This document shows, piece by piece, positions 1 to 13,569 of a stretch of 64,000 bases of DNA. Position 1 is the stretch's first letter; every line of letters starts with the position of its first letter. The position numbers were made by a program, and so were the translations under genes. The stretch covers positions 33,893-97,892 of the forward strand of contig JAREIK010017896.1 in assembly GCA_029783825.1 (NCBI GenBank), read 5' to 3'. Origin of the DNA: Sapria himalayana. Taxonomy: Eukaryota > Streptophyta > Magnoliopsida > Malpighiales > Rafflesiaceae. The notes below the pieces were generated by a model. The model had not been told where the DNA came from. It saw only the letters and a program-made list of their open reading frames with translations, and did no database searches.

Positions 1-1452
1 GTAATAATAATCTTGATAATTATATATAATGTAAACTCAATATAAATAATTTTATTAATAGATATTATAATAATGATCAATAAAAAATTAATAAACTATT
101 ATTAATAAGAATTATATAAATTAAAATAGAATTGGAAAATCTAAAATGATTCAAAATAAAAATAAAATATATTACTAAATAATAAATTTTTGTTTTTAAA
201 ATTTTGCCTATTTTTATAAGGATTTATATTTTTTTGATGAAAAATAAATTATTTAAATTAGATCTGTCTCTCTAATAATTTATTTTCTAATTAATATTAC
301 TATAAAAATAAACTGATAAATAATTTAAAATAAAAATTTAAAATTATACTTAATAAAAATTAAATTGAGAGTTATGGTTTTTTATTAATGTACACCTTTT
401 TAATAGTTTAAATATTTAAAGGTTTTTTCGTTTAGGAGTTTAGCAATTTATGTATTTAGGCATTTAGTGGTTTATAGGTTTTATTAAAATAATAAAATAA
501 CAAAAAAAAATTGTAATTTTTTTTCATTTTCATAGGTTATAACCTTTGAAAATATAATAATATTTAAAATTTTTTGAAATATGAATACAATATTTAGTTA
601 TAATAATTTTAATATTATATATCATATAAATTCAATATAAATATTTTATTGATAGATATTAGAATAATGATCAAAAATAAAATTAATAAACAATTAATAA
701 TAAGATTGATATTAATTAAAAAATATTTACAAAACCCAAATTAATTCAAAATTAAAGTAAAAAATATTACTTGATAATAATATTTAATTTTTAAATTTTT
801 AATTCTTTTATAAACATATATATTTTTTGATTAAAAATAAATTAATTAGAATAATATGTCGCACTCATAATTTATTTTGTAATAAATATTTCTTTAAAAA
901 TAAACTAATAAATAATTAAAATGAATATTTAAAAAAATAATAAATTCAAATAAAAATTAGATTTCTTAATTATTTAGTAGCATATAGTGGTTTAATGGTT
1001 TATGTATTTAGGCATTATGGGCCTTAGGAGCTTATTGATTTTACTATGTATGCATTTAGTGGTTTATAGGTTTTATTTAAAAATTAAAATAACAAAATTT
1101 TTATTTTTTTTATTTTTTGATATTTTAAAAGGTTATAACTTTTGAAAATATAATAATTTTTAAATTTTTTTCAAAAGTGAGTTCAATATTTTGTTATAAT
1201 AATGATATATTTATATATCATATAAATTCAATATAAAAAATTTTATTGATAAATATTTTAATAATGATCAAAAAATAAATTAATAATCTATTATTAATAA
1301 GATAGATATTAATTAAAATATAATAAAAAAAACCTAAAATGATTCAGAAGAAATCAAAATATATTACTATATAATAATTTGTTGTTTTGAAATTTTTTTT
1401 TCTTTTAAAAAGTTTATCCATATTTTTTTGATGAAAATTAATTTATATAAAT

Positions 1453-1748
1453 TATATTTGTCTAGACCATAATTTATTTTTTAATTAATATTTATATAAA
1501 AATAAACAAATAAATAATTAAAATGAATATTTAAAATTATAATGAAAAAAATAATATTGAGATTAAGTCTTTATTATTTTGGGTATACCAGACTAATTTA
1601 AATTAGATCTGTCTCACAAATAATTTATTTTGTAATTAATATTTCTATAAAAATAAACTAATAAATAATTAAAATAAAAATTTAAAATTAGACTGAATAA
1701 AAATATAAATGAGATTTATGAATTATTATTAATGTATTCTAGTTTAAT
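1453..1748 (+). repeat. ~150-bp internal tandem duplication in a long satellite monomer
   Basis: The monomer between palindromes at 1135 and 1887 is about 752 bp rather than 600. The block running from the AATTTATTTT segment through GATTTATTATT to the GTATACCAG-like motif occurs twice in tandem. The second copy starts near 1600 with AAATTAGATCTGTCTCAC. The duplicate accounts for the extra ~150 bp. Confidence 0.8.
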
Positions 1749-3542
1749 ATTTTAAGTATTTAGAGGTTTTTTTGTTTATGACTTTAGCGATTTATGTTTT
1801 TAGGCATTTAGTGGTTTATAGGTCTTATTTAAACAATGTAATAACAAAAAAATTATTTTTGATATTTTTTCAGATTTTCAAATGTTATAACATTAGAAAA
1901 TATAATAATTTTAAAATTTTTTAAAAATGTGAATACAATATTTAGTAATAATAATCATTTTAAATATATATAATATAAACTACATATAAACAATTTTATT
2001 GATAGATATGATATAAATTATCAAAAAGTAAATTATTATGCTATTATTAATATGATAGATTTAAATTAAAATATAATTGCAAAACCTAAAAATATTCAAA
2101 ATCCAATTAAAATTTATTACTAAATAATAATTTTTTTAGTTTTTTCTTCTTTTAATATGCTTATATTTTTTTTGATGAAAAATAAAATATTTAAATTATT
2201 TTTGTATCACTCATAATTTATTTTGTAATTAATATTTTAATAAATTATTTAAATTATATTTAAGGTTTATAAGTTTAAAGGTTTAAGTATTTATGGGCTT
2301 TTGTGTTTAGGAGTTTAGAGGTTTAAGTGTTTAGGCATTTAGTGGTCTATAAGTTATATTTAAACAATGATATAATAATAAATTTATTTTTATTATTTTT
2401 TTTAATTTTTGAAGGTTATAACCTTTGAAAATATAAAAATTTCTAAATTTTGTTCAAATGTAAATATATATTTAGTTATAATAATCTTAATAAATATAAG
2501 TCATTTAAATTCAATATAAATAATCACATTGCTAGATAATATAATAATGATCAATAAATAAATTAATAAACTATAATTAATAAGATAGATATTATTTAAA
2601 ATATATTTCAAAATCCAAATTTATTCAAAATCAAAGTATATATTACTAAATAATAATTTTTTTAATATTTTTCTTTTTTAATAAGTTAATATTATTGTTA
2701 TTAAAAATAAATTATTTAATTATATTTGTCTTCCTCATAATTTATTTTGTAATTTCTAATTCTATAAAAATAAACTAATAAATAATTAAAATAAATATTT
2801 AAAATTATAATGAATACAAATAAAATTGAGATTTATTATTTATTATTCAGGATATACAGGTTTAATGGTTTAAGTATTTAGGTGTTTTGCGCTTTAGTCA
2901 TTTAAGTGTTTATGCCTTAAGTGATTTTATCTAATTTTTGAAGTTTATAACCTTTAAAAATATAATAATTTTTAATTTTTTTTAAAATGTGAATATAATA
3001 TTTAGTTATAATAATCTTGATAATTATATATAATGCAAAATCAATATAAATAATTTTATTAATAGATATTATAATAATGATCAATAAATAAATTAATAAA
3101 CTATTATTAATTAGAATGATATAAATTAAAATATAATTTCAAATCAAATATTATTCAAAATTGAATTAAAATAAATTACTAAATAATAATATTTTGTTTA
3201 CAAAATTTTGCCTCTTTTTATAATCTTATATATTTTTGATGAAAAATAAATTATTAAAATTATATCCGTCTCACTAATAATTTATTTTGTAATTAATATT
3301 TCAATTAAAATGAACTGATAAATAATTAAAACGAATATTTAAAATTATAATGAATACTAATAAAAATGAGATTTATTATTTATTATTTAGAGTACACTAA
3401 TTTAAAGGCTTATGTATTTATGGGCTTTGGGGTTTAGAAGTTTAGACATTAAGAATTTAGGTATTTTGTGGTTTATAGATTTTATTTAAAAAATCTAATA
3501 ACAAAAAAATTATTTTTTTATTTTTTCATATTTTCAAATGTT

Positions 3543-3937
3543 ATAACCATTGAAAACTTAATAATTATTAAAATTTTTTAAAATGTGAAAATATTATTTT
3601 GTAATAATAATAGAAATAATTTTTTTATAGATATTATGATGACAATAATAAAATAAATTAATAAACTATTATTAATAAGATAGATATTAAATAAAATTTA
3701 TTTCCAAAACCTAAAATGATTAAAAATCAAAGTAAAATATATTAATAAGATAGATATTAAATAAAACTATTATTAATAAGATAAAATATACAGGTTTAAA
3801 AGATTACCTATTTAGAAGTTTTGAGATTTAAGAATTTAGTGATTTATGGGTTTAGGCATTTAGTAGTTTATAGGTTTTATTTAAAAAATAAAATAACAAA
3901 ATTTTTTTTTGTTATTTGTTCTCATTTTTGAAGGATA
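3543..3937 (+). repeat. Short (~394-bp) satellite monomer with internal deletion
   Basis: Palindromes at 3543 and 3937 are only about 394 bp apart. Near 3735-3790 the words AATAAGATAGATATTAAATAAAA and CTATTATTAATAAGAT are repeated and run directly into the telomere-like block, skipping the usual AATTTATTTTGTAATTAAT section. The join differs from that of the ~390-bp monomers at 25.9, 36.5 and 48.4 kb, so it is an independent deletion. Confidence 0.7.
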
Positions 3938-6900
3938 GAACCTTTGAAACTATAACAATTTTTAAATTTTTTTAAATGTGAATACTATATTTTGTTATGA
4001 TAATCTTAAAAATTATATATCATGTAAATTCAATATAAACAATTATATTGATATATATTATAATAATGATCATACAAAAGATTAATAAATAATTATTAAT
4101 AAGAAAAAAATTGTTTAAAATATATTTACAAAACCTAAAATGATTCAAAATCAAAGTGAAATATTTTACTAATTATTAATTTTAAATATTTAAATTTTTG
4201 TATCCATTTATAAGCTTATATATTTTTTGATGAAAAATAAATTATTTAAATTATATTTTTCTCACAATTAATTTATTTTTTAATTTATATTTCTATAAAA
4301 ATAAACTAATAAAAACTTAAAATGTATATATAAAATTATAATGAATACTAATAAAAATGAGATTTATGATTTATTATTTGGGTATAACTATTTAATGGTT
4401 TAAATTTATTGTGGTTTTGGGCTTAATGAGTTTATTGATTTATATGTTTACACATTTAGGTGTTTATAGGTTGAAGTTAATCAATGAAATAACAAAAAAT
4501 TTATTTTTATGAATTTTCTTGCTTTTCAAAGGTTATAACCTTTGAAAATATAATAATTTTTTAATAGTTCTAAAATATGAATACAATACTTAGTTATAAT
4601 AATCTTAATAATTATATTTGATGTAAATTCAATATAAAAAACTTTATTAAATATATTATTTTGATGATCAAAAAATAAATTAATAAACTATTATTAATAA
4701 GATAGATATTAATTAAAATATATTTGCAGAAACCTAGAAAAATTCAAAATCAAAGTAAATTATATTACTAAATAAAATTTTAAATTTTTGAAATTTTGTT
4801 TCTTTTTATAAGATTATATTTTTTTCATAAAAAATAATTTATTTAAATTATATATGCCTCACTCATTATTTATTTTGTAATTAATATTTCTATAAAAATA
4901 AACTAAAAAATAATTAAAATGAATATTTAAAATTATAATGAATACAAATAAAAATGATTTTTATTATTTATTATTTAGATTATATAGGTTTAATGGTTTA
5001 AGTATTTAGGTGGTTTTGGGGTTTAGGAGTCTAGAGATTTAAATGTTTAGGCATTTAGTGGTTTATAACTTTTATTTAAATAATAAAATAAAAAAAAAAT
5101 TTTTTTTGATTTTTTATCATTTTTGAAAGTTATAACCTTTGAAAATATAATAATTTTTAAATTTTTTTCAAATATAAATATAATATTTAGTTATAATAAC
5201 TTAATAATTATAAGACATTTTAATTGAATATAAGTAATTTTATTGTTCGATATTATCAAAATGATCAAATTATAAATTAATAATCTATTATTAATAAGAT
5301 TGATCGCAATTAAAATATAATTGCAAAACCTATATATAATGATTCAAAATTAAAGTAAAATAGATTACTAAATAATAATTTTTTGTTTTTAAATTTTTAC
5401 TTCTTTTTATAAGCTTATATTTTTTTGATTAAAAATAAATTATTAAAATTATAGTTTCCTCGCTCATTATTTATTTTGTAATTAATATTTCTATAAAAAA
5501 TAAACTAATAAATAATTAAAATGAATATTTAAAATTATAATGAATACAAATTAAAATGAGATTTATGATTTATTATATGTGGTATACCAGTTTTAGTGGT
5601 TTGATTATTTAAGAGTTTTGTCGTTTAAGAGTTTATCAATTTATGTTTTTAGGTATTTAGTGGTTTATAGGTTTTATTTATATAATAAAAATAGAAATTT
5701 TTTTTTAGATTTTTTCTGATTTTCAAAGGTTATAACCTTTGAAAATAAAATAATTTTTAAACTTTTGTGAAATGTGAATACTATGTATAATTATATTAAT
5801 CTTACTAATTATATACCATATAAATTCAATATAAACAATTTTAATGATAGATATTATAATAATGATCAAAAATTAAATTAATAAACTATTATTAATAATA
5901 TAAATATTAATTAAAATATATTTGCATAACACAAAATGATTCAAAATCAAATCAAAATATATTACTAAATAATAATATTTAATTTTTAAATTGTTCCTTC
6001 TTTTATAAGCTTATATTTTTTTTGATTTAAAATAAATTATTTAAATGATATTTGTCTTACTCGAAATAAGTAGTATATAAATGTTAAAATGTTTATGCAT
6101 TTAGGGGTTTCGGGGTTTATGAGCTTACTTATTTAAGTAAGTATGCATTTAATGGTCTATAGGTTTTATTTAAAAAATAAAATAACTAAAAATTTTTGTT
6201 TATTATTTTATCTCATTTTTACAGATTATAACCTTTGAAAATATAATAATTTTTAAATTTTTTTCAAAAGTGAATAAAATAATTATTTATAATAATCAAA
6301 ATAATTATATATCATATAAATTCAATATAAACAATTTTATTGATAGATATCCTAATAATTATCAAAAAGTAAATTAAAAATCTATTATGAATAAGATTGA
6401 TATTACTTAAAATACAATATCAAAACCTAAAATGATTCCAAATTAAAGCAAAATATAATACAAAATAATAATAATTATTTTTTAAATTTTTATTCTTTTT
6501 ATAAGCTTATCAATTTTTTGATTAAAAATAATTTTTATAAATTATATTTTTAACTCATAATTTATTTTATAATTAATACATATATAAAAATTAAAAACTA
6601 AACAAAAAATTGAATTTTTTAAATTACAATGAAAACAAATAAAAATGAAATTTATTAATTATTATTTAGGGTATACCGATTTAAAAGATTATTTATATAG
6701 TGGTATCAGGATTTTGTAGTTTATTTATTTAAATGCTTAGGCATTTAGTGGTGTATATGTTTTATTTAAACAATAGAATAACGAAGAAAAAATATTTTTT
6801 TTTTATTTTTTCACATTTTCAAAGTTTATAACCTTTGAAAATGTGATAATTTTAAAATTTTTTTCAAAAGTGAATACAATATTTAGTTATAATAATCATT

Positions 6901-7144
6901 ATATTTATATATCATATAAATTCAATATAAATAATTTTATTGATAAATATTCAAATAATGAGGAAAAAATAACTTAATAATCTATTATTAATAAGATAGA
7001 TATCAATTAAAATATAATTACAAAACCTAAAATGATTAAGAAGCAAAGCAAAATATATTACTATTAATAATTTTTTGATTTGTAATTTTTTTCATTTTAA
7101 AAAGTTTAAGTATATTTTTTTGATGAAAAATAATTTACATTAAT

Positions 7145-7443
7145 TATATTTGTTTAACTCATAATTTATTTTTTAATTAATATTTATATAAAAATAAACA
7201 AATAAATAATTACATTGAATATTTAAAATTATAATGAAAAAAATGATATTTATTATTTATTAATTATTATTAAGGGTATACCAGTTTAATTTAAATTATA
7301 TCTGTTTTACTAATAATTTATTTTGTAATTAATATTTCTAGAAAAATAAACTGATAAATAATTAAAATAAAAATTTAAAATTATACTAAATAAAAACTAA
7401 AATGAGATTTATGATTTATTATTTATGTATACCAATTTAATAG
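7145..7443 (+). repeat. ~150-bp internal tandem duplication in a long satellite monomer
   Basis: Same structure as at 1453-1748, in the 736-bp monomer between palindromes at 6838 and 7574. The two halves each end in a GTATACCA-GTTTAA motif (near 7280 and 7430). The second begins TTAAATTATATCTG. Confidence 0.8.
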
Positions 7444-8155
7444 TTTAAGTATTTAAAGGTTTTGTGATATAGGTGTTTAGCGATTCATGTTTTTAGGCAT
7501 TTAGTAGGTTTATACGTTTTATTTAAATAAAAAATAAAAAAAAATTTGTAATTTTTTGTCATTTTCATAGGTTATAACCTTTGAAAATAAAATAATATTT
7601 AAAATTTTTTGAAATGTGAATACAATAACTAGTTATAATAATTTTAATAATTATATATCAAATAAATTCAATATAAACAATTTTATTGATACATATTATA
7701 ATAATGATCAAAAATTAAATTAATAAACTATTAATATTAATATAGATATTAATTAAAATATATTTACAAAACCCAAATTGATTCAAAATTAAAGTAAAAA
7801 ATATTATTGGATAATAATTTTTAATTATTAAATTTTTACTTCTTTTATAAGCGTATATATTTTTTTTATTAAAGATAAATTATTTAAATTATATTTGTCA
7901 CTGTCACAATTTATTTTGTAATAAAAATTTATATAAAAATAAACTAAAAAATAATTAAAATGAATATTTAAAATTATAATAAATTGAAATAAAAATTAGA
8001 TTTCTTAATTATTAAGTAGTATATAGTGGTTTAATGGTTTATGTATTTAGGCATTACGGGCTTAAGAGTTTACTGATTTAACTATGTATACATTTAATGG
8101 TTTATAGGTTTTATTTAAAAATTAAAATAACATAATATTTATTTTTATTATTTTT

Positions 8156-8191
8156 TTATATTTTCAAAGGTTATAACCTTTGAAAATATAA
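8156..8191. other. 36-bp perfect palindrome, satellite dyad (best example)
   Basis: Perfect inverted repeat with no loop, centred between 8173 and 8174. It is built around CAAAGGTTATAACCTTTG and extends through T/A-rich arms. Every monomer has a version of this dyad, and this is the longest perfect one I traced by hand. It could extrude a cruciform or hairpin, or bind a dimeric protein; its function is unknown. Confidence 0.9.
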
Positions 8192-8492
8192 TAATTTTTA
8201 AATTTTTTTCAAATTTGAATTCAATATTTAGTTATAATAATCATTATATTTATATATCATATAAATTCAATATAAACAATATTATTTATAAATATTCTAA
8301 TAATGATCAAAAAATAAATTAATAATCTATTATTAATAAGATATATATCAATTAAAATATAATGACAAAACCTATAATGATTCACAAGCAAAGCAAATTA
8401 TATTACTATATAATAATTTTTTGTTTTTAATTTTATTTTCTTTTAATAAGTTTATCTATATTTTTTTTGATGAAAAATAATTTATATAAATT

Positions 8493-8785
8493 ATATTTGA
8501 CTAACTCATAATTTATTTTTTAATTAATATTAATATAATAATAAACAAATAAATAATTAAAATGAATATTTAAAATTATAATGAAAAAAAATGAGATTTA
8601 TTCTTTATTATTTAGGGTATACCAGTTTAAATTAAATTATATCTGTCTTACTAATAATTTATTTTGTAATTAATATTTCAATAAAAATAAACTGATAAAT
8701 AATTAAAATAAAATTATAAATTATATTGAATAAAAATTAAATGAGATTTATGTATTATTATTAATGTATATCTCATTAATATTTT
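8493..8785 (+). repeat. ~150-bp internal tandem duplication in a long satellite monomer
   Basis: Third forward-oriented example, in the 744-bp monomer between palindromes at 8173 and 8917. It is the higher-order counterpart of the block at 1453-1748, about 7035 bp away. Reverse-oriented counterparts explain the ~720-750-bp spacings near 21.3, 25.5, 32.2, 33.2, 34.8, 36.1, 39.9, 44.9 and 48.0 kb. Confidence 0.8.
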
Positions 8786-11700
8786 AAGTATTTAGAGGTT
8801 TTATCATTTAGTACTTTAGCGATTTATGTTTTTAGGAATTTAGTGGTTTATTGGTTTTGTTTAAACAATGAAATAACCAAAAAAAAATTTGATATTTTTT
8901 CACATTTTAAAAGGTTATAACCTTTGACAATGTAATAATTTTAAAATTTATTAAAAAAGGGAATACAATATTTAGTTATAATAATCATAATTATTATATA
9001 TAATATAAACTAAATATAAACAATTTTATTGATAGATATGATATCAATTATCAAAAAATAAATTAATATGTTATTATTATTATGATGGATATAAATTAAA
9101 ATATAATTGCAAAACCTAAAATTATTCAAACTCCAAGTAAAATTTATTACTAAATAAAAATTTTTGTTTTTTAGTTTTTGCTTCTTTTTACAAGCTTTTA
9201 TTTTTTTTTGATGAAAAATAAATTATTTAAATTATATTTGTATCACTCATAATTTATCTTGTAATTAAAATTTTAATAAATTATTTAAATTATATTTAAG
9301 GTTTAAGAGTTTAAAGGTTTAAGTATTTAGGGGCTTTTGTGTTTAGGAGTTTAGATGTTTAAGTGTTTAGGCATTTAGTGGTTTATAAGTTTTATTTAAA
9401 CAATGATATAGAAAAAAATTTATTTGTATTATTTTTTCTAATTTTTGTAGATTATATCCTTTGAAAAAATAATACATTTTAAATTTTTTTCAAATGTAAA
9501 TATAATATATATTTATAATAATCTTCATAATTATAATTCATTTAAATTCAATATAAATAATTACATTGCTCGATATTATAATAATGATCAAAAAATAAAT
9601 TAATAAACTATTATTAATAAAATAGATATTATTTAAAAAGTATTTGCAAAATCTAAATTTATTCAAATCAAAGTAAAATATATTACTAAATAATAATTTT
9701 TTGTAATGTTTTGCCCTTTTTTATAAGTTTATATTTTATTTATTAACAATAAATTATTTAAATTATATTTGTCTTACTCATAATTTATTTTGTATTTTAT
9801 AATTGTATAATAATAAACTACTAAATAATTAAAATAAATATTTAAAATTATAATGAATACAAATAAAATTGAGATTTATTATTTATTATTCAAGATATAC
9901 TGGTTTAATGGTTTAAGTATTTAGGTATTTTGTGGTTTAGGAGTTTAGTGATTTAATTGTTTAGACATTTAGTGATTTATTGTTTTTATTTAAAGAATGA
10001 AAAAACAAAAAATTAATTTTTTGATTTTTTTTGATCTTTTTTAATTTTTGAAGGTTGTAACCTTTGAAAATATAATAAATTTAATTTTTTTTAAATGTGA
10101 ATATTATATTTACTTTAAATAATCTTAATAATTATATATAATGTAAACTCAATATGAATAATTTTATTGATAGATATTATAATAATTATCAATAAATAAA
10201 TTAATAAACTTGTATTTATAAGAATGATATAAATTAAAATATAATTGTATAATCTAAAATGATTCAAAATCAAAATAAGATATATTATTAAATAAAAATT
10301 TTTTATTTTTAAAATTGTGCCTCTTTTTATAAGCTTTTTTTTGATGAAAAATAAATTATTAATATTATATCTGTCACACTAATAATTTATTTTGTAATTA
10401 ATATTTCTATAAAAATAAACTGATAAATAATTAAAATGAATATTTAAAATTATAATGAATACTAATAAAACTGAGATTTATGATTTATTATTTAGACTAT
10501 ACTAATTTAATGTTGTAAGTATTTATGGGCTTAGGGGTTTAGGAGTTTAGTCATATTAGTATTTAGTCATTTATTGGTTTATAGGTTTTATATAAAAAAT
10601 AAAATAACAAAAAATTATTTTTGTTATTTTTTATCATTTTTGATGGTTATAACTTTTGAAAATATAATAATTTTTAAATTTTTTTTTGAAAATTGAATAA
10701 AATATGAAGTTATAATAATCTTAATAATTATATATCATATAAATTCAATATAAACTATTTTATTGATATTTATTATAATAATGATCATAAAAAAGTAATA
10801 ACCAATTATTAATAAGATAAATTTTGTTTAAAATATATTTGCAAAACCTAAAATGACTCATAATCAACGTGAAATATTTTACTAAATATTAATTTTAAAT
10901 TTTTAAATTTTTGGATCCATTTATAAGCCTATATATTTTTTGATGAAAAATAAAATATTAAATTATATTTGTCTCACTAATAATTTATTTTTTAATTTAT
11001 ATTTCTATAAAATTAAACTAATAAATAATTATAATGTATATTTAAAATTATAATGAATACTAATAAAAATGAGATTTATTATTTATTATTTAGGGTATAA
11101 CTATTTAATTGTTTAAGTTTTTGTGGTTTTGGGGTTAAGGAGTTTATTGATTTATATGTTTACACATTTTCGTGTTTATAGGTTTTATTTAATCAATAAA
11201 TAACAAAAAATTTATTTTTATGAATTTTCGTGATTTTCAAAGGTTATAACCTTTAAAAATATAATAATTTTTTAATAGTTCTAAAATATGAATACAATAC
11301 TTAGTTATAATAATCTTAATAATTATATTTGTTGTAGATTCACTATAAAAAAGTGTATTAATATATATTATAATAATGATCAAAAAATAAATTAATAAAC
11401 TATTATTAATAAGATAGATATTACTTAAAATATATTTGCAGAACCTAAAATAATTCAAAATCAAGTAAATTATATTACTAAATAAAATTTTAAATTTTTG
11501 AAATTTTGTTTATTTTTATAAGCTTATTTTTTTTTCATAAAAAAAATTAGGTTAAATTATATCTGTCTCACTTGGTCATTTTTTTGTAATTAATATTTCT
11601 ATAAAAATAAACTAAAAAATAATTAAAATGAATATTTAAAATTATAATGAATACAAATAAAAATGAGATTTATTATTTATTATTTAGGTTATATAGGTTT

Positions 11701-13569
11701 AATGGTTTAAGTATATAGGGGGTTTTTGTGTTTAGGAGTCTACAGATTTAAATGTTTAGTCATTTAGTGGTTTATAAGTTTTATTTAAAAAATAAAATAA
11801 TAAAAAATTATTTTTGTGATTTTTTATCATTTTTGAAGGTTAAATCCTTTGAAAATATAATAATTTTTAAATTTGTTTCAAATATAAATATAATATTTAG
11901 TTATAATAATTAATAATTATAAGACATTTTAATTGAATATAAGTAATTTTATTGCTCGATATTACAAAAATAATCAAATAATAAATTAATAAACTATTAT
12001 TAATAAGATTCATCGCAATTAAAATATAATTGCAAATCCTATATATAATGATTCTAAATCAAAGTAAAATATATTACTAAATAATAATTTGTTGTTTTTA
12101 AATTATTACTTCTTTATATAAGATTTTTTTTGATTAAAAATAAATAATTAAAATTTTAGTTGTCTCACTAATTATTTATTTTGTGATTGATATTTCTATA
12201 AAAAATAAACTAATAAATAATTAAAATGAATATTTAAAATTATAATGAAAACAAATTAAAATGAGATTTATGATTTATTATATATGGTTTACCAGTTTAA
12301 TCGTTTGATTATTTAGTGGTTTATAGGTTTTATTTATATAATAAAATTTAAAATTCTATTTTTGATTTTTTCTTATTTTCAAAGGTATAATCCTTTGAAA
12401 ATAAAATAATTTTTAAAATTTTTTGAAATGTGAATACCATGTATAATTATATTAATCCTACTAATTATATATATCATATAAATTCAATATAAATAATTTT
12501 AATGATAGATATTATAATATTGATCAAAAATTAAATTAATAAACTATTATTAATAATATTAAAATTATTAAAATATATTTACATCACACAAAATGATTCA
12601 AAATCAAATCAAAAAATTATTACTTAATAATAATATTTAATTTTTAAAAATTTTCTTCTTTTTATAAGCTTATATTTTTTTTTATTAAAATAAATTATTT
12701 AAATAATATTTGTCTCACTCGAAATTTATTTTGTAATTAATTTTTCTAAAAAATTAAACTATAAATAATTAAAATAAATATTTAAAAATATAATAAATAG
12801 AAATAAAAATGAGATTTATTATTTATTAAGTAGTATATAGCTGTTAAAAGGTTTATGTATTTAGGGGTTTCGAGATTTATGAGCTTACTGATTTAAGTAA
12901 GTAAGCATTTAATGATATATAGTTTTTATTTATAAAATGTAATAACAAAAAATTAATTTTTTTTTATTTTTTAACATTTTCTAAGGTTATAACCTTTGAA
13001 AATATAATAATTTTAAAATTTCTTTCAAAAGTGAATATAATATTTAGTTATAATAATCATTATATTTATATATCATATAAATTCAATATCAACAATTTTA
13101 TTGATAAATATTCTAATAATGAAGAAAAAATAACTTAATAATCTATTATTAATAAGATAGATATCAATTAAAATATATTTACAAAACCTAAAATGATTCA
13201 GAAGCAAAACAAAATATATAACTATATAATAATTTTTTGTTTTGAAAATTTTTTTCCCTTTAAAAAGTTTATCTATATTATTTTGATGAAAAATAATTTA
13301 TATAAATTATATTTGTGTAACTCAATTTATTTTGTAATTAATATTTATATAAAAATAAACAAATAAATAATTAAATTTGAATATTTAAAATTAAAATGAA
13401 AATATAAATGAGATTTATTCTTTATTATTTAAGATATACCGGTTTAATTTAAATTAGATATGTCTCACTAAAAATTTATTTTGTAATTAATATTTTTATA
13501 AAAATAAACTGATAAATAATTAAAATAAAAATTAAAATTATACTGAATAATTAAAATAATTTATTTTGT

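Larger units (their letters stand above)
1..13569 (+). repeat. AT-rich ~600-bp satellite array, forward orientation
   Basis: Head-to-tail satellite, here called forward. Each monomer has a palindrome (core GGTTATAACC), an A/T-rich body with a TGATCA-containing segment, an AATTTATTTTGTAATTAATA-like segment, and a TTTAGG/TTTAGTGG telomere-like block before the next palindrome. Palindrome centres are near 539, 1135, 1887, 2418, 2947, 3543, 3937, 4535, 5132, 5732, 6238, 6838, 7574, 8173, 8917, 9454, 10067, 10649, 11246, 11842, 12386 and 12989. Most spacings are about 600; others are ~740-752 (internal duplication), ~505-545 and ~395 (deletions). Monomers at 539/7574, 1135/8173, 1887/8917 and 2418/9454 pair at about 7035 bp. 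Those at 3937/10649, 4535/11246 and 5132/11842 pair at about 6711 bp, which shows a higher-order repeat with monomer gain or loss. No believable gene was seen. Open frames here are short, low-complexity and rich in I, N, K, L and Y. Confidence 0.93.
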
